From UBA1205 sp045598105 (GTDB taxonomy: Bacteria; Bacteroidota; Bacteroidia; Bacteroidales; WCHB1-69): a DNA stretch of 64,000 nt. Of the stretch, positions 44,854 through 53,197 are shown in pieces. The translations under genes were made by a program, and so were the position numbers. Numbering within the stretch: the stretch's first letter is position 1; each line of letters starts with the position of its first letter. Under the pieces are notes generated by a model. The model was not told the DNA's origin, made no database searches, and saw only the letters and a list, made by a program, of their open reading frames with translations. Where the stretch lies: assembly GCA_045598105.1 (NCBI GenBank), contig JAZLLK010000037.1, forward strand, positions 1 through 64,000. The letters are read 5' to 3'.

Positions 44854-47448
44854 TTACCAATTGTCATCCAGTTCCAAATCAGATTGTTTTTTTGTGCTGT
44901 TCAATTCCTTATTGGTAGGGGGGGCGGGGGTAGCGGAAGTGGTGCCGGCAGCGGCATCCTTCTTGGCTTTTTCCTGCTGTATTTCAAGCTTTTGCTCTTC
45001 CCATTTTCGTTTCATATTACGGTGTGAGGAATTGGAATCCCATTTAAATACGGGTTTGTCCAAATTGCCTCCTGCCACCAAAAACAGGGTGGCTTTGCCG
45101 GTATTGTCATCTATTACCTCCCCAAAATCTTCGCGGTTGCGTTGGTTTGCACGTGCTTTTTTGCTAAGCAGCTCTCCCAATGATAATTGTATATGATAAT
45201 CTATATCGTTATCAAAGGTGTGGGTGCCACCTATGGCCAAATTCAGCACATTGTTCCTAATAGCTATTTGCGGTATGGTAATGGTGCGGTTGGCCACGGA
45301 TATTTGAGTGGATAGTGTTTCAAATTGTATGTTGTTCAGTTCATTAATAGATATGAATTTGGACAAACTTTCCAAGGCTTTAAAGTTGATAAGTTTGCCG
45401 TTTTCTATTTTTAGGGCTATGGAGGCCGCTATGCTGTTTTGTATTAAATCCATATTGTTTTGCAGGGTAGCGTTGATTTGTGCGGAGCAGTCGGCGGTAC
45501 CTTGCAGGTTTTTGTAGGTGAGCGACTGCTGACCAAAGTTATTGGTAGCGTAGAACAGCTTTTCTATGTTGATATGTTTCAGGTAGGTATTGCATTGTAT
45601 GCCAAATTGTTTGTCGCCCAATGGGCGGAGGGTACAGTTGGCTTCCATTTTACCGTCAAAGGTGTTAATTTCAAATTGTTGTAAGCTCAGCGTGCCCTTA
45701 TTCAGCAGCACGCGGCCGTAGGTTTTTCCGGCTTCAAATTTTTGGTAGGTGAATGATGCGGCATTGAATGCCAAATCCATATAGATATGTTTGGGCAGTG
45801 CAAGCTGCATGGAGGTGCTTTTTTCTTTTTTGCTGTCAGCCTTGTGGTTATTGGTTTTAAGGAATTCGTCCAATGAGAAGTTTTCGGTATTAAGGTTGGC
45901 TATCAGCCTAAGGTCTTCATTGCTATCCAGCAAATAGGGAAACAGGTTTTCTATGCGACCGTTCAGTTCAAGGGTGTTGTTTTGTATGGTTGTTTGTAAA
46001 TGTTTGGCATATATAATGTGGTCCTGCATACTCACTTCACCCGACAGGTTGTTCAGGGTGTAGTCGCTATCTTTCAGCTGTAGGGTGGCATGTGCAAAGC
46101 TGACGGTACCTTGCATAAAGCTTTGGTTTAAATCGTGTACTGTAATATGCTCTATATCTGCAAACTTATGTTTAAACAAAATCTTAATTTCCGCATCGCC
46201 GTCGGCATAGTGTATATAGTTGGCAGGCATAAAATTCTGCCAATCGTTCAACTGCAGGGTGGCTTCGGCGTTTATGTTTATTTGGGGCTGTTTCAGCCCT
46301 TCCATATCGGCTTGGGCGGTAATATATCCTTTATTCAGGCGGGCGGTAAGGGTGCTAATATTCACTGCAAGGCTGTGGTTAATATCGGCGGTGTGCAGTT
46401 GGCAGGTGCCTTTCATACTAATATCATCCATGCTCACATGTGTTTGGGTATTGGCTATTTTTCCTTTTTGCAGTTGGTATTGGGCATGCAGGTGCATATC
46501 GCTTTTTTTGTCCAGCAGTCCGTCCACTTTTACGCTACAGGTAAGCTGTCCGTCGGGGGAGAACATGCTCATTTTTTGCTGCAGGCTGTCGGGGAGTATG
46601 GTCGTCAGGTTTTTAATAGAGGCTTCGTTGGTGCCGGCCTGCAGGTGCAGGCGGAAATATTCATCTTCCTTTTTTAGTTGCAAACCGAGCGTAAAATGCA
46701 GAAAATCAAACTTAAAATCACCTTTAGAAAAAGAATATTCTTCCGTATCGGTATTGATATGCATAGTGGTGCTCAGTTCTACATTTTGGCGGGCGAGCAG
46801 CCGGGTATGGTTCACGTGAATGGTGTCTATGAGCAGGTTCCCTTTAATGTCGGCATGGAATACGGCGGTGTCAAAATCGCCTTTGGCCTGTATTTTTTTA
46901 GCAAACACTTGCACATTCACCTGTGAGGGCATGTCATGGTAGCACACGTCCACCTGTTGCAGCAGTATGGTGTTAAGGGCTATTTTGAACCGGCTATCCG
47001 ACACGGTATCCTCATGTATGAATATGTCCCAATTGGCTTTGCCTTTGGCGTTTACCGCCAAAAAAAGGCGGGCATGTGCTATTTCTACCTTACGCAGAGT
47101 GTAGTTGCCGCTTATAATGTCAGGCAAATTACACTGCAGATATACTTTTTGAGCTTCCAGCAGGTTTTGGGTGCCGCAGGCAGCCTGTACTGTTATATTA
47201 TTTACCTCCAGTGAGGCACAAGGGAATCGCTTAATAAGTGAAAACGACACCTTTTCATGACTGATATCCACGGTGGTGTAGTCGTATATTTTATGTAGAA
47301 ACAAATCGGCTATTTTATCCTCAAAGGTAAAAGCTATGACAGTGAGTATAAGTATAATAGCTACCATAACGGCCATAGTTATGCCCAAAATTCTGCCACA
47401 AATTTTCCATTTGCTTTTTTTTATGCTACCCAAAGTTGCTGTTGTCAT
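44854..47448 (-). CDS. AsmA-like outer-membrane assembly/lipid transport protein
   Basis: 864 residues. AsmA-family proteins are inner-membrane-anchored periplasmic bridges thought to move phospholipids to the outer membrane. One N-terminal membrane helix (about 22-45) is followed by VDISHEKVSFSLIKRFPCASLEVNNITV, a typical AsmA opening. A long series of beta strands with LRKVEIAHARLFLAVNAKGKANWDIF follows. Near the C-terminus GGTHTFDNDIDYHIQLSLGELL matches the AsmA_2 domain, then comes a charged Lys/Glu coil and a Ser/Thr/Pro tail. The gene is bracketed by composite repeat elements in the same orientation. Confidence 0.85.
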   Translation of the reverse strand: MTTATLGSIKKSKWKICGRILGITMAVMVAIILILTVIAFTFEDKIADLFLHKIYDYTTVDISHEKVSFSLIKRFPCASLEVNNITVQAACGTQNLLEAQKVYLQCNLPDIISGNYTLRKVEIAHARLFLAVNAKGKANWDIFIHEDTVSDSRFKIALNTILLQQVDVCYHDMPSQVNVQVFAKKIQAKGDFDTAVFHADIKGNLLIDTIHVNHTRLLARQNVELSTTMHINTDTEEYSFSKGDFKFDFLHFTLGLQLKKEDEYFRLHLQAGTNEASIKNLTTILPDSLQQKMSMFSPDGQLTCSVKVDGLLDKKSDMHLHAQYQLQKGKIANTQTHVSMDDISMKGTCQLHTADINHSLAVNISTLTARLNKGYITAQADMEGLKQPQININAEATLQLNDWQNFMPANYIHYADGDAEIKILFKHKFADIEHITVHDLNQSFMQGTVSFAHATLQLKDSDYTLNNLSGEVSMQDHIIYAKHLQTTIQNNTLELNGRIENLFPYLLDSNEDLRLIANLNTENFSLDEFLKTNNHKADSKKEKSTSMQLALPKHIYMDLAFNAASFTYQKFEAGKTYGRVLLNKGTLSLQQFEINTFDGKMEANCTLRPLGDKQFGIQCNTYLKHINIEKLFYATNNFGQQSLTYKNLQGTADCSAQINATLQNNMDLIQNSIAASIALKIENGKLINFKALESLSKFISINELNNIQFETLSTQISVANRTITIPQIAIRNNVLNLAIGGTHTFDNDIDYHIQLSLGELLSKKARANQRNREDFGEVIDDNTGKATLFLVAGGNLDKPVFKWDSNSSHRNMKRKWEEQKLEIQQEKAKKDAAAGTTSATPAPPTNKELNSTKKQSDLELDDNW

Positions 47449-47555
47449 GTATTTGCTGTATTAGTACAGCAAAAATAGTAAAAAATGATGTATAAGGTGA
47501 CATGGTTTTAAAAAAAAATACGCACTTTATTTTGTTCATTAAATGTAGATGCCCA

Positions 47556-48705
47556 TGTAGGCACAGCGTATGCGGGGAAAATATTAAATTAAAGAAAAAC
47601 TTTGGACGGAAGGCGTTGCTTATGCAACGGGAAGCCTGCTGCAAGGCAAATTTTCCTTGTAAGCCGCAAGCTTGCAGACAAAATTTCCCTTTTGCATGCT
47701 TATTGCCTCCCTTCCGCCCCTAAAAAAAACGCCACTTTCAGTGGCGAGAAAACTACTTTAATACACGTTATGTCTATGATAATAAATTATATACCATACC
47801 ATTATTGAGAAAAAAAACGGGGGCTGATCCCGTAATACGCCACATTATTGTTATGTTGATATATTTATAAATAATTATGTTTAAATATGTTATAAATAAA
47901 TTTTGTCAAATAGTGTCGATTTTTTTAATGTTATAAAAATCAACTATTTTAATAGTAAATTTATAGTTCAATCTATTAATCAAAGGAATATCGTAATCAT
48001 AGCATTATTCATATCTATTTACTTTCTTTGTCTTTCATACAAAGAAAGTAACAAAGAATTTTGCGATTAAGCTTTATACCAAGCAAGCCGAAGGTTTGTT
48101 TGGTTAAAGCGGAGCAAAATCACCGAAGGTAAAAATCACCGCGGAACCTCCATGCCTAAAAATGAAGCATTTTTTTGCTAAACCGCTGATGCTGCTTTTC
48201 TTATGGTAAGTATTTACCATACTTTATATATTTATTCATACTTCAATAAAATCTTTTTCTATTCCCGTCGCAGCCGACATCGGTTCTTAACGCAAAAAAT
48301 ACATTATTTTCTATGGCATTCCGCTTATGCGGGTAGGTAGCCCTCTGTAAGAGGGCTTTAGGTACACGTTATACCATATTTTAATTGTTATACCTACTCA
48401 ATAATGGAACTCCGTCAATGTTTTTTTCTTGTGTATTACCTGTAAAACGCTTAATATTCATCGGTTATAGTAATGTAGAAATGGTTTTCTCGTTCTTTAG
48501 GGCGTGTTTTCTCGGGACGGGGTGCAGGTGAAGCAGGAGACCAAATGAAAAGTTTTGTCTGCAACCTATGGTTGCAAGTAAAAAATCTTCGTTGGGCTCA
48601 TATGTCGCTGCAAGCGACAAGTAACCCGTCCCGTGTTTTTCTTTTTTTTAAAAATTTCTGCTATACCATTAAAAGGCGGTAATCCTGTAGGCACAGCGTA
48701 TGCGG
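47556..48705. repeat. Composite intergenic element, copy 4 (complete, with internal module)
   Basis: It is flanked by a perfect 20-bp direct repeat, TGTAGGCACAGCGTATGCGG, at 47556-47575 and 48686-48705. Left arm: AATTAAAGAAAAAC from 47587, GGACGGAAGG 47604-47613, the closing CCTTCCGCCC near 47709, then the CGCCACT hairpin. The internal module (about 47990-48420) has the 13-bp hairpin TTACTTTCTTTGT at 48019-48031 pairing with 48039-48051. Right arm: GGGACG 48514-48519, CGTCCC 48627-48632, and GTGTTTTTCTTT. No protein gene is visible in the 1.48-kb gap 47449-48926. Confidence 0.85.
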
Positions 48706-48719
48706 TAATACCGTTTATT

Positions 48720-48744
48720 AACATTGCAATATGGTTGCAATGTT
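48720..48744. repeat. ATTGCAA palindrome, copy 2
   Basis: AACATTGCAA, loop TATGG and TTGCAATGTT: identical arms to 10709-10733 with a different loop. It lies 15 nt outside the right direct repeat of element copy 4. Confidence 0.6.
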
Positions 48745-48884
48745 GGAATAATATCACGTAAAAAAACGTATGCGGAAACGCATTTTTTATCCTTCCTGCA
48801 ATGAAGCAGTGGATAAGCCTTTTTTTAACTTATTTTGTAGAAAAAAATGTGATAAAAAACGCCTGATGTCTCGTTTTTTTTTAG

Positions 48885-48892
48885 TATTTTTG
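48885..48892 (+). promoter_or_regulatory. -7 promoter element upstream of pckA
   Basis: TATTTTTG matches TAnnTTTG, 35 nt before ATG 48927, in an A/T-rich region. Confidence 0.4.
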
Positions 48893-48926
48893 TTTTTTTT
48901 GGTAAAACATATAAAAGAATAATACA

Positions 48927-50540
48927 ATGACATTAGATTTAACACGTTACGGAATTGAAGGAGTGGAGGAAATTTACCACAATTTATCCTATGAAGAGTT
49001 ATACAAGCATGAAACCAATCCTCAATTGGAAGGTTATGAAGTAGGTGAGCTCACTAATTTAGGTGCAGTAAATGTGAATACCGGCATATTCACAGGTCGT
49101 TCTCCTAAAGATAAATATATAGTAAGAGATGCCAACACCGAAAATACCGTATGGTGGGCAGGTGCTAATCGTAAAGGCTCTGATAACAAGCCTATTAGTC
49201 CGGAAGTGTGGGAAAGCCTGTTGGCCAACAGCTGCAAGCAGCTCAGTCACAAAAAACTGTATGTAATGGATGCCTATTGCGGTGCTAATAAGGATACCCG
49301 CTTGAAAATAAGAGTAATATGTGAAGTGGCATGGCAGGCACATTTTGTAAAGAATATGTTCATACGTCCCACCGAAGAAGAGTTGAAGGACTTTGAGCCT
49401 GATTTTGTTATGTTAAATGCTTGTAAAACAGTTAATCCTAACTGGAAAGAACAAAACCTGAATAGTGAAGTATATGTTGCCTTCAATATTACCGATCGCA
49501 TGGCAGTAGTAGGCGGCACATGGTATGGCGGTGAAATAAAGAAGGGATTTTTCTCCATTATGAACTATTTCCTGCCTTTAAGAGGTATGGCCAGTATGCA
49601 CTGCTCAGCCAATCAGGCACATGATGGCAGTACAGCCTTGTTTTTCGGTTTGTCGGGCACAGGTAAAACCACCTTATCGGCCGATCCTCGCCGTTTGCTC
49701 ATAGGTGATGACGAACATGGTTGGGACGATGAAGGTATTTTCAACTATGAAGGTGGCTGCTATGCCAAATGTATTAACCTCAGCAAAGAGCAGGAACCTG
49801 ATATATACAATGCCATACGTAGAGATGCATTATTAGAGAATGTGGTAATAAAAGAGGACAAAACTCCCGATTTTACCAGCGATGCACGTACCGAAAATAC
49901 CCGGGTATCCTATCCTATATACCACATTAACAATATAGTAAAGCCTGTATCTAAGGGTACACATCCTAAGGAAATTATATTCCTGTCGGCCGATGCCTTT
50001 GGCGTACTGCCTGCTGTAGCCCGCTTATCGGAAGAGCAAATGATGTATTATTTCCTCAGCGGTTACACCGCCAAATTAGCCGGTACCGAGCGCGGTATTA
50101 AGGAGCCTGTTCCTACTTTCTCATCCGCCTTTGGTGCACCTTTCTTATTGTTACACCCTACGGTGTATGCCGGTGAATTGCGTAAAAAAATGCAACTTCA
50201 CGGCTCATCAGCTTATTTGGTGAATACCGGATGGGTAGGCGGTGCTTACGGAGTAGGCAGCCGTATAAGCCTTAAGGCTACCCGTGCCATTATAGATGCC
50301 ATACACGATGGCAGCATTAACGACTGTGAATATGAAGAGCTGAAGCCTTTTGGCCTTATGATACCCCAAGCATTGAAAGGTGTGGACAGCCAATTGCTTA
50401 ATCCCCGCAACATGTGGGCTGACAAGGCTGCCTATGACAAGCAGGCTACCGCATTGGCACAGGCCTTCATTAAGAATTTTGAAAACTTCACCGATAACGA
50501 AGACGGCAAACGTTTGGTTAACTTCGGTCCCCAATTATAG
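48927..50540 (+). CDS. pckA: Phosphoenolpyruvate carboxykinase (ATP)
   Basis: 537 residues, the usual length. It interconverts oxaloacetate and PEP; in anaerobic Bacteroidota it commonly fixes CO2 in the fermentative direction to succinate. Visible: FTGRSPKDKYIVRD (substrate Arg), RMAVVGGTWYGGEIKKGFFS with the Mn-binding Lys, the kinase-1a P-loop FFGLSGTGKTTLS around residue 245, DDEHGWDDEGIFNYEGGCYAK and the adenine-side ENTRVSYPI. It is followed 6 nt later by an acyltransferase gene. Confidence 0.97.
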   Translation: MTLDLTRYGIEGVEEIYHNLSYEELYKHETNPQLEGYEVGELTNLGAVNVNTGIFTGRSPKDKYIVRDANTENTVWWAGANRKGSDNKPISPEVWESLLANSCKQLSHKKLYVMDAYCGANKDTRLKIRVICEVAWQAHFVKNMFIRPTEEELKDFEPDFVMLNACKTVNPNWKEQNLNSEVYVAFNITDRMAVVGGTWYGGEIKKGFFSIMNYFLPLRGMASMHCSANQAHDGSTALFFGLSGTGKTTLSADPRRLLIGDDEHGWDDEGIFNYEGGCYAKCINLSKEQEPDIYNAIRRDALLENVVIKEDKTPDFTSDARTENTRVSYPIYHINNIVKPVSKGTHPKEIIFLSADAFGVLPAVARLSEEQMMYYFLSGYTAKLAGTERGIKEPVPTFSSAFGAPFLLLHPTVYAGELRKKMQLHGSSAYLVNTGWVGGAYGVGSRISLKATRAIIDAIHDGSINDCEYEELKPFGLMIPQALKGVDSQLLNPRNMWADKAAYDKQATALAQAFIKNFENFTDNEDGKRLVNFGPQL

Positions 50541-50546
50541 TGGTCC

Positions 50547-51455
50547 ATGCTGACACGTATTGCCATATATTGTTTACTATATCCGCTCTCGCTGTTGCCG
50601 CTTAGGGTGTTATATGCTTTTTCGGCCTTAATACAATGGGTGGTATGTGATGTGTGCGGTTATAGAAAACAAGTGGTGAAACTCAATCTACGCAATTCCT
50701 TCCCCGACTACCCGGAGAGGGAATTGCTTTTGATAGAAAAGCAGTATTACCGTCACCTGTGCGACCTGGTAGTAGAGGGGGTGAAGGAGCTCACCCTTAG
50801 CCGTAAGCAGGTAATGAAACGTTACCGCTGCATTAATCCGGAAGTGGCCGATAAGTATTTTGCCGAAGGCAAAAGCGTGATATTGCTCTCTTCACATTAT
50901 AATAACTGGGAGTGGATGGTGCTGTCACTGGATATGCATTTTAAGGCCCACGGCGTGGGCGTGGGCAAGGCCAATAGCAATAAAGACTTTGAAACCCTTA
51001 TCAATAAAGCCCGCACCCGCTATGGCACCGAGGTGGTATTTGCCGATAGGGTGCGAACCGTGGTGGAGCAGTATGAGCTGCAACATACCCCCTGCGTGTA
51101 CATGATGCTCAGCGACCAAAGTCCTGCCAATGTACGCAAAGCCCATATTACCACCTTCCTGCATCAGCCGTCGGCTATGATATATGGCGGTGAATATTTT
51201 GCCCGCAAATATGATATGCCCGTGCTGTACTATGCCGTACACAAAGTAAAACGCGGCTATTATGAGTTTACCCTGGAGCCTGTGTGCGAGCATGCCTCCG
51301 AGCTGGAAAACGGAGCAGTGGTGGAGCACTATGTGCATCTGCTACAGCATGATATACGCCAAGCCCCCCAATACTGGCTGTGGAGCCACCGCCGCTGGAA
51401 ACGCCGCAAAGAAGTGGAGCAGGTAATGGAAGAAAAGAGTATGATGAATAAGTAA
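50547..51455 (+). CDS. Lysophospholipid/lipid A acyltransferase (LpxL/HtrB-like)
   Basis: 302 residues. Such enzymes add a secondary acyl chain to lipid A on the inner membrane. The N-terminus is a membrane helix (about 1-30). The catalytic His-x4-Glu motif is in LLSSHYNNWEWM (near residue 114). MMLSDQSPANVRKAHITTFLHQPSAMIYGGEYFARK and VLYYAVHKVKRGYYEF are conserved in Bacteroidota homologues. The C-terminus ends in the QYWLWSHRRWKRR motif. It is co-directional with pckA after 6 nt, a pairing without a clear functional reason. Confidence 0.88.
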   Translation: MLTRIAIYCLLYPLSLLPLRVLYAFSALIQWVVCDVCGYRKQVVKLNLRNSFPDYPERELLLIEKQYYRHLCDLVVEGVKELTLSRKQVMKRYRCINPEVADKYFAEGKSVILLSSHYNNWEWMVLSLDMHFKAHGVGVGKANSNKDFETLINKARTRYGTEVVFADRVRTVVEQYELQHTPCVYMMLSDQSPANVRKAHITTFLHQPSAMIYGGEYFARKYDMPVLYYAVHKVKRGYYEFTLEPVCEHASELENGAVVEHYVHLLQHDIRQAPQYWLWSHRRWKRRKEVEQVMEEKSMMNK

Positions 51456-51503
51456 ATAGTTGTGTTAAATTGTATTAACATGAATATATACTAAAATAAG
51501 ATA

Positions 51504-51543
51504 TAAGTGTATAAAAAGTAACGTATTTTGATACACTTACCGG
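51504..51543 (+). promoter_or_regulatory. Inverted repeat and CCGG site upstream of the restriction-modification genes
   Basis: TAAGTGTAT (51504-51512) is repeated in inverted form as ATACACTTA (51531-51539), and a CCGG tetranucleotide follows immediately at 51540-51543, 17 nt before the ATG at 51561. It could be an operator, and the CCGG is the site expected for a HpaII-type methylase. This is inference from position only. Confidence 0.45.
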
Positions 51544-51560
51544 TATGAAATGATAATAAG

Positions 51561-53189
51561 ATGGACAGATTAACACCTGAGCAAAGGCACAGGAATATGC
51601 AAGCCGTAAAAGGTAAAAATTCAAAAATAGAACTGATACTCGGACGGCAATTGTGGAATAAAGGTTACAGGTATAGGAAAAATGATAAAACCGTATTCGG
51701 GAAACCTGATTTCACGTTTAAAAAGTACAAAATCGCCATATTTTGTGATGGTGAGTTTTGGCATGGAAAAGATTGGAATATACGTAAAAATGATATTCAA
51801 TCCAACCGGGAATTTTGGTATAAAAAAATAGAGGGAAACATAGAAAGAGACAAAAAAGTAAACCGGACTTTAAAAGAACAAGGTTGGACAGTTATAAGAT
51901 TTTGGGAAACAGACATTAAAAAAAACATAGATTTGTGTATGAGCAGCATTGAAAAAAAAATAAATAAACATCAAAATATGAAAGAATCGGTCAATATAAA
52001 AACTGAAAAGACAATTGAACCCGTTTCCCGACCTGTCACAAACAATGATATGGCGATAATAACGCACTATCTGTACCATAGAAAATCAAAATTTAAAAAA
52101 ACATATATGGACGCTATCACTTTATTAAACAATTTACACGAAAACGAAAGAACTTCTTTGGAAGCTCTATTGTTCGGTGTGCCGTTTCCGCAACCGGCAA
52201 AACCGAAATTCACTTTTATTGACCTGTTTGCGGGAATAGGCGGTTTTAGAATCGCCATGCAAAATCTGGGAGGTAAATGTGTGTATTCTTCCGAATGGGA
52301 TACACAGGCTCAAAAGACTTATATGACTAATTTTGGGGAAGTTCCGTTCGGTGATATTACACAAGAAACCACAAAACAACATATTCCTGATGATTTTGAT
52401 GTCTTATGTGCAGGGTTTCCATGTCAGGCATTTTCTTTGGCAGGAAAACGAAAGGGCTTTGAAGAAACCAGAGGAACCCTGTTTTTTGATGTTGCCGAAA
52501 TTATACGTCGCAAACGCCCTAAAGCATTCTTCCTTGAAAATGTAAAAGGACTGAAAATACATGACAAAGGAAAAACACTGGAAACCATACTTAACGTATT
52601 AAGAAATGATTTGGATTACTATGTGCCGGAGCCGCAAATAGTTAATGCCATGAATTTCGGTGTTCCGCAACACAGGGAAAGAATATACATAGTCGGATTC
52701 AGAAAAGATATGAATGTCAATTCGTTTACGTATCCCGTACCGACAGATACCACCAAACGCTTTATAGATATACGTGAGGAAAACGAAGTGTCGGTAAAAT
52801 ATTATTTATCCACACAATATATACAAACACTCATTAATCATAAAAAGAGACACGAAAGCAAAGGTCACGGATTCGGATACGAAATAGTACCTGATGACGG
52901 TGTAGCTAACGCTATTGTGGTAGGAGGAATGGGAAGAGAAAGGAATATAGTTATAGATAAACGTTTAACCGATTTTACACCTGTTACCAAAATAAAAGGA
53001 GAAGTAAATCATGACGGTTGGAGACGAATGACCCCAAGAGAGTGGGCCAGGTTACAGGGTTTTCCCGATGAATTTATCATTCCCGTAGCTGACGTATCGG
53101 CGTACAAACAATTCGGCAACAGTGTTGCAGTGCCGGCCATACAGGCAACAGCTAAAGAGATATTAAAAAGAATACTTAAAAATAAATAA
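51561..53189 (+). CDS. Fusion of Vsr mismatch endonuclease and C5-cytosine DNA methyltransferase
   Basis: 542 residues. Residues about 1-135 are a very-short-patch-repair (Vsr) nuclease: MDRLTPEQRHRNMQAVKGKNSK, FGKPDFTF with catalytic-type Asp50, FCDGEFWHG with His68, and the NREFWYKKIEGNIERDKKV helix. Residues about 210-540 are a complete m5C methyltransferase: motif I FIDLFAGIGGFR (219-230), motif IV GFPCQAFS with Cys288, motif VI FFLENVKGL (323-331), motif VIII QHRERIYIVGF, motif IX MTPREWARLQGFPDEF and motif X QFGNSVAVPA. The methylase protects CCGG-type sites and the nuclease would repair T:G mismatches from deaminated m5C. The two are normally separate proteins. The HpaII-family endonuclease gene follows after 8 nt. 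Confidence 0.92.
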   Translation: MDRLTPEQRHRNMQAVKGKNSKIELILGRQLWNKGYRYRKNDKTVFGKPDFTFKKYKIAIFCDGEFWHGKDWNIRKNDIQSNREFWYKKIEGNIERDKKVNRTLKEQGWTVIRFWETDIKKNIDLCMSSIEKKINKHQNMKESVNIKTEKTIEPVSRPVTNNDMAIITHYLYHRKSKFKKTYMDAITLLNNLHENERTSLEALLFGVPFPQPAKPKFTFIDLFAGIGGFRIAMQNLGGKCVYSSEWDTQAQKTYMTNFGEVPFGDITQETTKQHIPDDFDVLCAGFPCQAFSLAGKRKGFEETRGTLFFDVAEIIRRKRPKAFFLENVKGLKIHDKGKTLETILNVLRNDLDYYVPEPQIVNAMNFGVPQHRERIYIVGFRKDMNVNSFTYPVPTDTTKRFIDIREENEVSVKYYLSTQYIQTLINHKKRHESKGHGFGYEIVPDDGVANAIVVGGMGRERNIVIDKRLTDFTPVTKIKGEVNHDGWRRMTPREWARLQGFPDEFIIPVADVSAYKQFGNSVAVPAIQATAKEILKRILKNK

Positions 53190-53197
53190 CAGCTATT

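Noticed and set aside
47556..48705. Insertion sequence with a transposase
   Set aside because: Terminal inverted arms and direct repeats are present, but no transposase-sized frame exists in any copy; only a non-autonomous element would fit.
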